DNA from: Phaseolus vulgaris
Taxonomy: Eukaryota > Streptophyta > Magnoliopsida > Fabales > Fabaceae
DNA: 64,000 nt
Direction of reading: 5' to 3'
Assembly (NCBI RefSeq): GCF_000499845.2
Contig: NC_023758.2
Location: 37,094,108 to 37,158,107, forward strand
Shown here: piece after piece, positions 47,560-58,740 of the stretch
Position numbering within the stretch: position 1 is the first letter of the stretch
Layout: each line of letters starts with the position of its first letter
Program-made: the position numbers and the translations under genes
The notes under the pieces: model-generated
The model's input: the letters and a program-made list of their open reading frames with translations, nothing else
What the model was told of the DNA's origin: nothing
Database searches by the model: none

Positions 47560-47983
47560 ATGGGAAACTGTGGTAGCAATCCCAAGACCGATGAGGGTCC
47601 TATGGACATGCCTGAGCCTATGACCAGAGAGATCAAAGTTGAGCAGAAGGAGAATGAACTAAATATTGACACCAACAAGGAGGAAACCCTAAATGACAAC
47701 AAGGAAGAAACCCTAAATGACTCCGACAATAAGTCTCTGAGAAACTTGCTTGATGAGGTATTACATTTTTCCTTCAAATTTCAATGAATATTTTCATTCA
47801 ATTTATAATGGAAACATATAAGTTAAAATAATAGTTGTGACCTTGTAATGGCAGAAAGTAGATGAGGCACCGAAGATAGAGGAAGTAAAAGCTGAAGCGA
47901 AGGCAGAAGAACCTAAAACTGAGGTGGTAAAGGTCGAAGAAGAGAAGCCGAAAGCAGAAGAAGAGGCGAAGATTGAGGCCTAA
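47560..47983 (+). CDS. Small Lys/Glu-rich protein with predicted lipidated N-terminus
   Basis: Two exons, 47560-47757 and 47855-47983, join in phase 0 to 108 residues; the intron is GT-AG. The N-terminus MGNCGSN fits an N-myristoylation signal (Gly2, Ser6) with a neighbouring Cys4 that could be palmitoylated, so membrane attachment is expected. The rest is highly charged. A perfect tandem peptide repeat NKEETLND lies at residues 39-54, followed by SLRNLLDE and a Glu/Lys/Ala-rich tail (KVEEEKPKAEEEAKIEA), probably disordered or helical. The ATG at 47560 is chosen over an in-frame one at 47530 because only it exposes Gly2. I do not recognise a named family; a calcium- or lipid-binding membrane-periphery role is only a guess. 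Confidence 0.75.
47674..47721 (+). repeat. 24-bp in-frame tandem duplication in the small protein gene
   Basis: Units 47674-47697 and 47698-47721 differ at a single base and encode NKEETLND twice. Confidence 0.9.
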
Positions 47984-50845
47984 AGATGAACAATAGCGTT
48001 ATATTTTAAATACACAAAATTTGTTCTTTTTCTGTTCAACGGTCCACAAAAATTGACTACATCTGTTGTCTAAATTCACTATATGAATTTTGGCTTCTTC
48101 GTTTAATATATATTTCTACCAATTTTCTCAAAAGTATTTTCACTCTTTTTATATACGTTGTTTTCCAATTTCTGAAAAGATTAAGATTTTAGATCATTAT
48201 TTATGTTTTTCTTTAAGAGTTTATCTAATTATCGCAAGTGTTTAGTTTTTATCGGTGTATATATTTTAAAATAAAGTATTATACAAAAATAATACTTTAC
48301 ATACGATACTAGTAAAATTCATTTCACAGCGGGCAATTTAAAATAAATTCATATTATAAAAAAATACAAATAAATAGCACTCGTTATTTTTATTTATAAT
48401 ATTATTTACTTTCATAAAAATTACTATTGCAATTGTAAGGCAACAAGGAGTGTAAAAGTGAGCTAATAGAGAGAATTATCAAATTAAAGTACATTTTCAA
48501 TTCAAATAATTCTAGTAATAAATTACACCTAATTCAAAATTCTCAACTATTCTGCTTTTACCTCAATTAATTTATCAAAAGTCTCATGATAGACCTTATA
48601 TTGACTATATTACAAGGAAGTAGATATTTAGTATTGACTAAATATAGTAAAAGAAAAAATTGACACTAATTAATTAATAACGTCAGATCTTTCTTACACA
48701 TCTAGCAAATAATTGTAAAATCATGGATGCTAGTTTATTAGTGTCATTTTTACCCGAATCAAAATATAGATGCTAACATTGGCTAAGCCACACTATTCCA
48801 TCACTAAGTTTTAAATTAATTTTAATTTATTAGATTGTCACTACATCATCTCATATGTTAAATATATAATAAATTACAACTAACTAGTTTATAAGTTGTG
48901 TTAAGTATTATATATATATATATACTTTAAATTATCTTATATTGTATGCTTAATATATATAATATAAGAATGATAACAAACTATAGTATGTCACAAATGT
49001 GACTTTTTTTAATGGAGAAGGTTGGACTAAAGATAAAAAATAACTATTAGTGGGAGAAAGATCTCTTTCTTGTGGGAGAGGAACATTCTTTCTTGCGGAA
49101 GAGGTCTTTCATCTTGAAAGATGGAAGAAGAAATTTTATATTGAAAAATGTGAAAACTAACCGTGAGCACATTTATATAGAAAAATGACAAAGGTGAGCC
49201 TAAACTAATTAGTGGGTGTAACTTAAATAGACATAAAAAAGAAACAATTTTACAGAACTAGTAAATATCACATCGGTAAATCGTTGTTTATTTATATCAC
49301 ATTTTTTTTTAAGTGTTACCTTTAGAATTACCTTTAGAATGTCTATGCTAAACAACTAAGCAATGACTTAAAAGTGGTCACAAACATATAAATGTGACCT
49401 AAAAGTGAAAAAGATAATATTTTTACAAATGTGACATAAACATAAATGCTCCAGTTAAAAAATCATTGTCTAAATTTTACGATAAAAAGTGTTGCCTACA
49501 CATTGACAAAAAAATATTGTCTATCCTACTACTCCAAGACAACAAGCAGAAAAAAAAAGTGTTGCTTATTTCACTAGTTTACAAATCAAAATTCAAAACA
49601 AACTTTGGTGTAAAATCAAAATCCAAATTATTAATAATAGTATTATTATTTAACATTGTTAATAATATTAATAATTACAATAATAATAATATTATTATTA
49701 TTCATAATAATATTAATATTAATAATATGTTTATTATCAATAATAATAATCATAATATGACAACAAAATTTGTATGGCGTAGTGATTATATATGTTATGT
49801 TTATTCATGGGATTTGAGTACGATTCGCTCTCACAAACAAATTGTTAATATTAACATTAATAATAATAATATAGTTGTATTTCTATATGTCCACATTTGA
49901 AAAAGTGTTGCCTATGATTCATAGATCACTATAGGCAACAATTATATAATTCTTTGCCTAAACATAGGATTGTTGCTTTAGACTTTAATAAAAAAATTGT
50001 TGCCTACAACTTTAGCCCATGACGAACTAAACCAAGACTAGGAATTCATTACCTAAAGTTTATGGTCACGATTTTTCATTGTTGTAAAATCATTTTTGTT
50101 GTAGTGTTGGAATCGTAGATTTACGAGATCTAGCGGTGGAGTGCACTAGATCATTGGGTTGTTCTTACTTATTTATAAACATATCGTGGGTCACTCAAGT
50201 AGGGGAGCACTTGCACTACACTATTTTTCATTTTAGGTCACGCTGACATGTCAACGGGTAAAAAAGTTTGATATATTGTTATAATGCCTAGTTCATCATG
50301 GTTTTTAGAGTTTTTTGCTAACAAGTTTCTTGTTTTACGACCTTGTACAAACATTATACTTTGATTTTCCTTTATGTAAACAATACAAGTGAAATCGTGC
50401 AAACATGACATGACTTTAATTGAACGTAGTCACACACTTAAGCAAAATCGTCCTATTGCCACATGACTTCTACACAAAACCATTGAACCAAACTCGTGGA
50501 GTAACAGCATGTCTTCATCTTAGAGATTAAACCACACTGATAACGAAATTCGTGTGAGACTCTATCTCATGAGTAATCACATCCAGATGTTTACTTAAAT
50601 TTGAAAATTTCCATTGCTATCGATAGCCTTCAATGTATTTTTCCAATGCTTAAAAATAGATCTGTAGATATAGCTAATAAACTAGAGAGAAGTTTAGCAT
50701 GTCTGAGATGGGAGCATTTTTAAAGCAACTAAATTTCTTTTAGCCATTTTATTTTCAACACTTCACAAACAGATTCACCAAAATAGTGATGAAAACCAGC
50801 ACCTCCACAACACTGAAAAAACATTAGTACAAACATACACAACAA
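47984..50845. other. Intergenic region with CACTA-like remains
   Basis: No gene is seen. 47984-49000 is AT-rich with (TA)n near 48910. The block at 49320-50107 is listed separately. 50110-50845 includes the 3' flank of the decarboxylase gene and has no other recognisable feature. Confidence 0.5.
49320..50107. mobile_element. Non-autonomous CACTA-like element with (AAT)n core
   Basis: Repeated motifs in both orientations, such as aaaagtgttgccta (49486, 49901), taggcaacaatt (49932) and aattgttgcctacaa (49997), surround an (AAT)n tract (about 49625-49870). The right end ttttgttgtagtg (50094-50106) is a CACTA-type terminus. The left terminus was not found. The ORF at 49466-49900 is low-complexity and not a gene. 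Confidence 0.45.
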
Positions 50846-52555
50846 TCACCTATGGATAAAACAGAGGCAATTTTCATGTCCCACAGCAGAAGCTATACAA
50901 CGTGGTTGGCACTTCCCATCTCGGAACCACTCTTGACGCTTCTGCAGGAGTTCATTGAGAAAATCATGAAGCTTCTCTATGGTGACATTTGGCATCACCA
51001 CCACATGAGCAATGTTTCCTTGGCATGCCAACTGCCACTTGTGCACGAACTCCTCATCATGTGGTCTCTCGAACACAACCGTGCTGCTCAGCTCGTTCAC
51101 CATTGCTCCAATGCCTGCCTCCACAAGCTGACCTTTGAAGTAGTGTGCATTGCGCAAGCACTTCTGCACCTCTTTCTGCAAACCTCTGTACCCTTTCATG
51201 TTTAGACTGTACCAGAGGAATATGGGGGCGTGCCCGTTCCTGCTTCCCACGAACTTGTGCCCAGAAACACTCACACTCCCTATAGGCTTCTTGAAAGAAA
51301 CTTTTGGAGCCTGACAAATCGTCAACCCAATTATTTATTCAACACGTCAGAATTGTAAAGAACGTGCCTTTTGATTATTAATTTTGGTTCAAAACTTACA
51401 CGTTTCACAAAAGGTAACATGAGACCAAACAGAGCCCCATCACAATGAATGTAGAAGCTGTCACGTGAAAATCCTGCTTCCTCAATTTTCTTTATAACCA
51501 GGTCAAGGTCATCCACAGCTCCTTTCACAGTTGTACCTGCAATGTTTGAGTGTAAGAGCCACAATAAAGGAGAGGAGAGGGCATAAGGGAGTGAGAGAGG
51601 ATGAAAAAATTGCCTATGTTCACATTCACAATCGCTGGCTTGTCCTTGTGACAAAGAAGCTTGGCCTTGAAATCATCACAGTCAATTTCACCAGAACAAA
51701 GTGTGTCAATCTTCACACATTCCATTCTGTACATACGAGCAGCTTTGAATACAGAATAATGTGACTCCTCTGAGGCATATAAAATCCCATCTGGGAAAAC
51801 CTCTCTCCTGCAAAACTCATTTAACCACATTCGGCATATTATTTTCAACAACAACATACACAAAAACTAGCTGAAACTAACCCAACAAGGATTCCATGGA
51901 GATTGCCTTCTGTGCCACAGTTTGTTATATAGCCCCAGTACTCGTCTTTCTCCAATTCCCACAACCTCGCAAACCAGTCCAAAACACCAACCTCAAACTG
52001 CCTCGAGTGGACACCATAGTTGCTTTCAATAAATGGATCTCCCAAGTTGTTGATAGAAAAGTGCTGAAGTTGAGAGAGTGCCTCATAGTCAAAATCCAAA
52101 TTATAGGGGTAACCTGAGATAGATTTTTCCAAAAGATTAGTTAGTATATGAGATAAACCTGTTACCTAACTAATTATGTTTATTGCAGACAAAAATACGT
52201 GCAAATATAATATCAAACCTAAATGATATTTTGTCCTTTCAGTCAGAGATTTTTTGTATTTAGCCAACACACTTGCCATATAAGCTTCCCTTTCACCAGT
52301 AACCTCATCATCTATATCAGGCTCTGAGACTTCAAGGCACATGGTATGGATATTTCTTCCCAGGACAATATTTCTCTCCCCATTTTCTGTACCATTCTGA
52401 GCCTCTCCCTTGCCTGCAATGTCATCCTCTTCGGCCATGAGTGGTACATGTACATGATCTGTTATAAAAGCCGTGGAATTGAAAACCTCAGGCAAAGGTT
52501 TCATTGTTCCATTAATGCTGGAATCAGGAGCTAAAACATCAACACTTCCAGCCAT
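50846..52555 (-). CDS. Serine (histidine-like) decarboxylase, PLP-dependent, with internal deletion
   Basis: Five minus-strand exons: 52555-52219, 52113-51882, 51807-51614, 51536-51400 and 51310-50846, joining to 454 residues. This is a group II PLP decarboxylase of the plant serine decarboxylase family, which makes ethanolamine from serine. Motifs are [20 protein letters not shown] (about 171-190), [28 protein letters not shown] and the PLP-lysine motif SVSGHKFVG with Lys319. Directly after Gly322 comes [11 protein letters not shown]. In the family about 34 residues separate these blocks, and their absence explains the short length against about 485. The open C-terminus ends QENC-like ([11 protein letters not shown]). 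Intron 3 has a GC donor. An acceptor-like site just upstream of the start suggests a 5' UTR intron. Activity is doubtful without the missing segment. Confidence 0.85.
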
Positions 52556-55301
52556 CTTGCTACTTGCAGCACAAGAAATTATCTGACAGACAGAACACAC
52601 AAGTTGGTTATCAAACAAAAAGAAGAACCTAAGTGCAACAAATAAACCATGAGCCTCAAGCCAAAACTCAGCCATCAATCTTTATCAAACACTTTGCTAG
52701 AAACCACGATTCCAGAAAAGGAAATGAAACAAGGCTGACCAAAAGAAGCACGATAGCTATGTTGGTCTATACATATCCATGCAATTCATTTCCATTTACT
52801 TTTAATATTCTTTTCACTTTAATTTTTAAACTTTTCCCGAAAATCACACTAAAGAGGTTGTTTCGTAGAAAGCAAAACAACTTTATCAATGAGCCAAACA
52901 CAACTAATACTTGCTTTTGAAACATCAATGTGTTTCATTCTAATTCTATGTATCCTATTGAATTCATGTCATATATTTCTCAATTTTTTCAGCATTTTCA
53001 TGTTCAAATGGTTAATATTGTATAGCATCAATACAGCAATATCTCACTTCTAAATAAGGCACAATCAGAAACAGCTTTTATTCAAATACCTCCACAGAGA
53101 AACAAAATATAATTTTCCCAAATAAAGAAGTAAGCTTAGAAGGCTTGCTTTCGAAGCAGAAGAAAACAAAACAGTTTGGCCAGAAACTGATTCAACAACA
53201 CTCAAACCAAAACCAAAGCCACACGATGAATTGCTTCTACTTCTGAGATAATACTTATTCAAATGAAATAAATAGAAAAACTTCAATCAAGGACAAAATA
53301 CAGAAAGGAAAACTCACCACTGAAGGTAAAGAACAGACAAAAACACAATGAAAACAACATTAAGTAATAACAGCATCAAATCAACATAACCGAAGCTAAG
53401 AATAATTCAAATATCCAAGTATTTGAACCATACAGAAGGAAGTCACAGTTAAAAAATAGGAAAGGGTAGGAAGCACACATGAAGCAACTATGGTCTGAAC
53501 TACAAAAGCTGATATTTTCTTTTAGCCCAGAAGCACCTTCTGATGGAAAGAGTGAACAATCATAAAGGTTGAAAAGGAAAGGTCGTAGTTAATGAGGAAA
53601 AAGACCCGGATTTATAATCGCCACATTTCATAGACTCATGTGCAAATTATTAGAGTGATAATGAAAGGAAGATACAAAGAACCAAAGTACTAATTGGCAC
53701 GCAAATCACATGTCAAGAGAAAATATAGGCTTGTATTGGTGTTTTGACTTGATACGAAGAGAAAGAAAAGACAAATATTGGATTTGGTATTTAAAAAAAA
53801 ATAGTGTTCATATATCATTACACTTTAACTCTCTGGGACAAATAGACACGTTGAAAGAAAATTTTGAGAGAAATGTCACTGAATGAAAAAAAAAAAAAAA
53901 AAAAAAAAACAATGTAAACCATAAAAACTTTGTTTTTTTTTTATTTATTTTCGCCGATCAAAAGGTATTTTTTATTAAATCAATATCATTATCGTTTATT
54001 TTGTTTTGATCAATCAATACAAGTGGTATAAATCTTGATTGTTTAGTTGTTAATGTTTCTTATTTTTATTTTTCTTACTCTACTTTTTATTTTCCTACAA
54101 TAAATAGAGGCGAAAGAGGAAGAAAATAGAGAAACAAAATATCTCAAATCGTTACTTGAATACAGATCATTCAGATTTTTGCAGGGGAGGATGGATGCGT
54201 TGCATTTTTGTGGAGAAGAGAACATGTATTAGAAAATAGATATTTTTTTAAGATTTGTTATTAGAGTTTCTCGTCTTATTCTTCTCCTTTTTCTTTTTAT
54301 TATTATTATATTCTTTTTTTTATATTAGTAACAAATCAAAATTAGTAATAGAAGTCTTTAGAATGAAATATGTTGATCATGTTATAAATTTAAATTTGCT
54401 TAATATATTTTTCTGTAACTTAATTATTGTTATTCTTACTCATTATTTGAATTTTGGTCGAAAAATTATGATTTATTATATATCTATTTTTGGATACAAT
54501 TAATTATTGTAACCAATATATTACTTATGATGTCTGTCAATGTCAATAATCCGAATAAAGTAGAAATTGTATGCAAATTAATACTTAAAATCAAATAAAA
54601 TATTATTATTTGCATATTTATATTAAAAAATATAAATTTATAATTTATTTTAATAAATACGAATATATTATATTTATATATAAAAATAATTTCTCTTTAT
54701 AACTTATTTTTAGAATGATATTATAGTTTTGTTTTAATTTTTTTTTTTAATGTGTAAGTATCCTGTAAAACAAAATTATATAAGTAAATATATATAAATT
54801 ATTTAACTTTTCTGTTTCTCCTAGGACACCAAACCACTTCTTTCTTTCTTCCTTTCTTTCTGTTTTTTCTTCTTTCACTTTTATTATTATGTCTTTTTGT
54901 TTACTTTTTTATTTATTTCACGTTGGAATTCGATTTTTATTTTTCTTATAAAAATTAAATAAATTATAATACTTAACAATCATAATAGTTCATTTTAATT
55001 TTTTTTTAATCTTGATAAGAATATACAAGTAAGAAAATAATAAAAAATTGAAAAAATTATAAATAATATATTCTATACAATTTAATTATTGTTATAATTT
55101 AATTAATGAGATATTTGTTAAAAAGAATTTGTTTTTCCATAAAAACATTTTAAATATCAATCTTTATCTTTATTTGATTGTACATTTAAAGAATAATTTA
55201 ATTTTTTTTCTTTAAAATATACATATACACATATATATATCTATATAGATAATAAATATAGAGATAGATAATTTGATATTTAAAAAATAAGAATACACAT
55301 A

Positions 55302-55335
<34 letters not shown>

Positions 55336-55980
55336 TGCAAATACTACTATAATTACACGTGCAGAAGTATATTAGCCTATTTTATTCAACGGATTTTTAT
55401 ATTCTATTTATTTGTAAACATAAAATTAATCTAATTATATCTCTGTAATTTCATGAAATATTATATTATTAGCGGAAGAATGTGGAGCATAGTTGGATTA
55501 AAAAAATGAAGAAAGAGTAAAATCTTATTTTTGAACTTCTCGATCCGTTCCTTGATAGCGAGATTCGAATAGGATGTTCAAAATCAAATAAAGATTTATT
55601 AAGAAAGATTCTTCGATACTAATATAAAAATTTATCAGTGTTATTGACTTGTCATCTAAGTTAAATAATATAAAAATATATATTCAATTGTATTATTTGT
55701 GTTGTAAAAATCATAAGTAGTTGATTATTGGATTTCACTTTAAGTTCACTATTCAATTGATATATTATTGAGTATTGAATTATTAGATTCAAGTTCAACA
55801 TACTTTATATTTAGAATATAATTAAATTAAAGTCTTTTGAAAGTGAGTTTACAAGTTTTTTAAACTTTGGAATATGAGTATTTATTTAGATAAATAGGTG
55901 GACGATTGATTCTCTTTTAGGAGGATATCTTCCATGTTTAAAGATAATGACTCTTTATATGTTACGAGAAAGGAGGAGAA
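52556..55980. other. Upstream flank of the decarboxylase gene and AT-rich intergenic DNA
   Basis: The 5' leader of the decarboxylase probably extends through an intron into roughly 52600-53600, where base composition is less AT-rich, but no exon could be fixed. A 24-base A run is at 53886-53909 and a (TA)n tract near 55303-55325. No other gene is seen. Confidence 0.5.
53886..53909. repeat. Poly(A) run of 24
   Basis: An uninterrupted run of 24 A residues. No retroposed gene body was identified next to it. Confidence 0.9.
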
Positions 55981-55984
55981 AAAA

Positions 55985-57050
55985 AATTGATTTATGCGTG
56001 TAATTATAGGTGTGAAGTAAGTGCTTTTAATAATTTTATAGAAAAAGCCGACTTGGTTGATATTTTGATGGTTGGTAGAAAATTTCCCTGGTACAAATTA
56101 AATGGTTTTGTTAAAAGTAGAATTGAGAGATTTAGTTTTAGGAAATGGTTGGAAAAGTGTCCAGTAAACAATTTGTGTTTAGTAGATTTGTATTTGATTA
56201 TTGTGCTATAGTGTTAAAAGACTCTTGTACAGATTGGGGGCCGAAATCATTTAGAAGTCTAGATATTTGGCAAAGTGATGGCAGATTTAGGGATTTCGTA
56301 CATTGTAAATTGTCTAGTTATGAGGTTCAAGGCAGAGGGATGTTGGTTTTATAGGAAAAGTTGAAAAAGTTAAAATCAGATTTAAAAATCTGGAATAGTG
56401 ATGTATTTGGGGAATGTCAATTAGTTATGGGAAGATATTCAAAAGAAAAAGTTGGATGCACGTGATGATAATTGCACTTTAGACGATGAAGGTAGGGAAG
56501 AAAGGAGGTTTTTATTAGTAGAACAGATAATGATTTTATTTAAGCAAGAAGTTATTATCCATCAAAAAGCCCGACTTAAGTGGCTGAAACAAGGTTATCT
56601 CAACTCAAAGTTTTTTCATTCAGTTGTCAAGTGGCGGAGAGTGAAGAATGGGTTTAATGGTGTCTGGTCTGGATGGCTTTAATTTTGGTTTCATTAAGTT
56701 TTGTTGGGATCTTTTAAAGGAGGACGTTTTTTTCAACAATGAATGATTTTGTAGTTTCTGGTAAATGCCAAGGGGGTCAAATACCTCGTTTATTTGTTTG
56801 GTTCCTAAGGTCGTGAATCTACAACAACTTAGTAATTTCAAACATATCTCTTTGATTGGTTGCTTGTACAAAATCATTTCAAAGTTGTTGTCGTTAATGT
56901 TAAAGAAGGTGATTAGTAAAGTGATATATTAAAGGCAATATACTTTTCTTGAAGGAAGGGATTTACTTGCTCGACAAGTTGTAAAATAAGTGAAGTCTTC
57001 TTATAAGGTTGTTGACTCTTTGATGGAGAGATCCAACTAGAATGTAAATG
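55985..57050 (+). pseudogene. Degenerate LINE fragment (endonuclease end to RT start)
   Basis: Plus-strand traces include FNNFIEKADLVDILMVGRKF (56026-56085), close to the corresponding segment of the LINE at 37280-37340. They continue with WLKQGYLNSKFFHSVVKWRR (about 56580-56640), an RT start (SLIGCLYKIISKLLSLMLKK near 56850-56910) and TFLEGRDLLA (near 56945). Stops and an internal deletion between the linker and RT make it dead. It has lost both ends. Confidence 0.75.
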
Positions 57051-57847
57051 TTTAAGTCAATAAGAAATTTAAAGAAATAATGAGTAAAAAGATTTAAATA
57101 AATACTCTTTTGATATTTACGTGTAATTATAAACTTTTAAAAACTTTTAGAATTTAATTTAAGGATTAAAAATATATTTCATGGCATCATTTACATTATA
57201 TAACTAATAAGTACCATATTTAGGTTTAAGTCCAATACTTAACCAAAATCATTAAATATTAAATTACTATATTAAAAATTTACTCTAAACTATATTATCA
57301 ATAACTTTAGTTAGTAATTGATAAAATTTATTATATTAGTTCAACAATGTTGAATTTTATTAAAATTAAATAATAATAAAATTATATACATTTCAAAACT
57401 TAGCCTGATTTTATAATTTAATTCTTAAAATAAAGTTTTTTTTCCCACGAGGATTTGTTTTAGCGTGAGAAAAAAATAGTGAGATTAATGGTGGATTAGG
57501 AGTTGGGGGGGAATATTTTATCCACGGTTGTTGGTTATTTAAAGAGTTGCGACGAAAACGTTCGTCTCCAACGTAAATGCGATGGGGGCTACCCACGTGA
57601 TTTTTCTGCATTCAAGAATCTTTTAATGAAGCCTACTCAGATGCGTTATCATTTATTAAGTATTTTATATATTTTTAAATAATCGATCCATTGTTAAAGC
57701 CAATACTAACTTGCGATAAAAAGAAATAAAGAAAAGGTAAATGAATGAAAATAAGCTAGAAATAAAATTAAAATAATTAGTTGATTTTTAGTACTATTGT
57801 ATTTATTTATGACATATTCACCTTTTTTTTACTTATTTTCTTTTCTC

Positions 57848-57888
<41 letters not shown>

Positions 57889-58344
57889 TTTAAAAAAAGT
57901 TAAGCCATGCTCACAGTACAAGTGCATGTGAAAAAAGAAAAGGTGTATAGATTAAAAATTTGGGTGTGTATATAGGAAAAATAATATGTGTGATAAATGA
58001 TGTAATGGATAATGAAGAAATAAATGATTAATCAAACCGATAGAAAGATAAATATAAAAAGTTATAATATAAATATCTTTTTCTCAATCTTAAGTCTCGA
58101 TTGATTTCTTCTTCCCCTAAGATTTAATTTAGATTTGGAATTAGATTTTAATTTGATTAGGAATTGTAAATCCTAAATTCTAAAGCGTAAAAATTGATTA
58201 TTAGGTGTCGTGTTGTACTTGAAGTTGGGTTTGGAATTGGAATTTGATTCAAATTGGATTTAGCATGGATTTAGCATTGAAATTTATTTTAGAATTGAAA
58301 TTGATAAACATGTGCTCATATTCTTGATTGAAATAAATTTTTTT
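57051..58344. other. AT-rich intergenic region
   Basis: No gene is seen. A (TA)n tract lies at about 57856-57886. The minus-strand ORF 57411-57611 has no family resemblance. Confidence 0.55.
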
Positions 58345-58740
58345 TTATCAGCAATAAAATAAATAAATAAATAGGGACCACTTCAGGGGTGGTCCAACTA
58401 TTATACATAAATACCTGACAATAACTCCTATTAGAACGTCTGTCTACCAGTTTGTCAAATGGGCTACCAGACCAACTCTACCCAACATTACATAATCAAC
58501 CTCATACAGTCCAAAAGATTTAAAACCCAACTAGAATACGGGAAATAAGAAAAACGAGATTTCGCATGAATCCAAGACCATACCTTAACTTGCACTAAAG
58601 CGAACACCTCAAACACATATGCCACTCCACTATTAAAGATGACCGAGTTCCTAACATTCCAAATTTCGCTCACAATACCAACCCAAATTGAACCCTAAAC
58701 ATCGTTAACCGAAACAGAAGCTTGACTCATCCTAAATTGT
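58345..58740 (-). mobile_element. LINE 3' end fragment
   Basis: The minus-strand ORF 58673-58488 (EIWNVRNSVIFNSGVAYVFE, then WSWIHAKSRFSYFPYSSWVL) matches the last coding segment of the LINEs at 15732-16000 and 40290-40470. It is followed by a 3' tail with two short inverted copies of ggaccac/gtggtcc and an A-rich end read on the minus strand (ttgctgataaaaaaaa). The element is severely 5'-truncated. Confidence 0.75.

Noticed and set aside
49466..49900. 144-codon plus-strand ORF
   Set aside because: It spans an (AAT)n tract giving Asn/Ile runs and lies inside CACTA-like repeats.
52556..52678. N-terminal extension of the decarboxylase ORF to 52678
   Set aside because: The extension is unlike the family N-terminus (MxGSV), and an acceptor-like site between it and 52555 suggests intron sequence.
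53886..53909. Poly(A) run as tail of a processed pseudogene
   Set aside because: No coding similarity or target duplication was found on either side.
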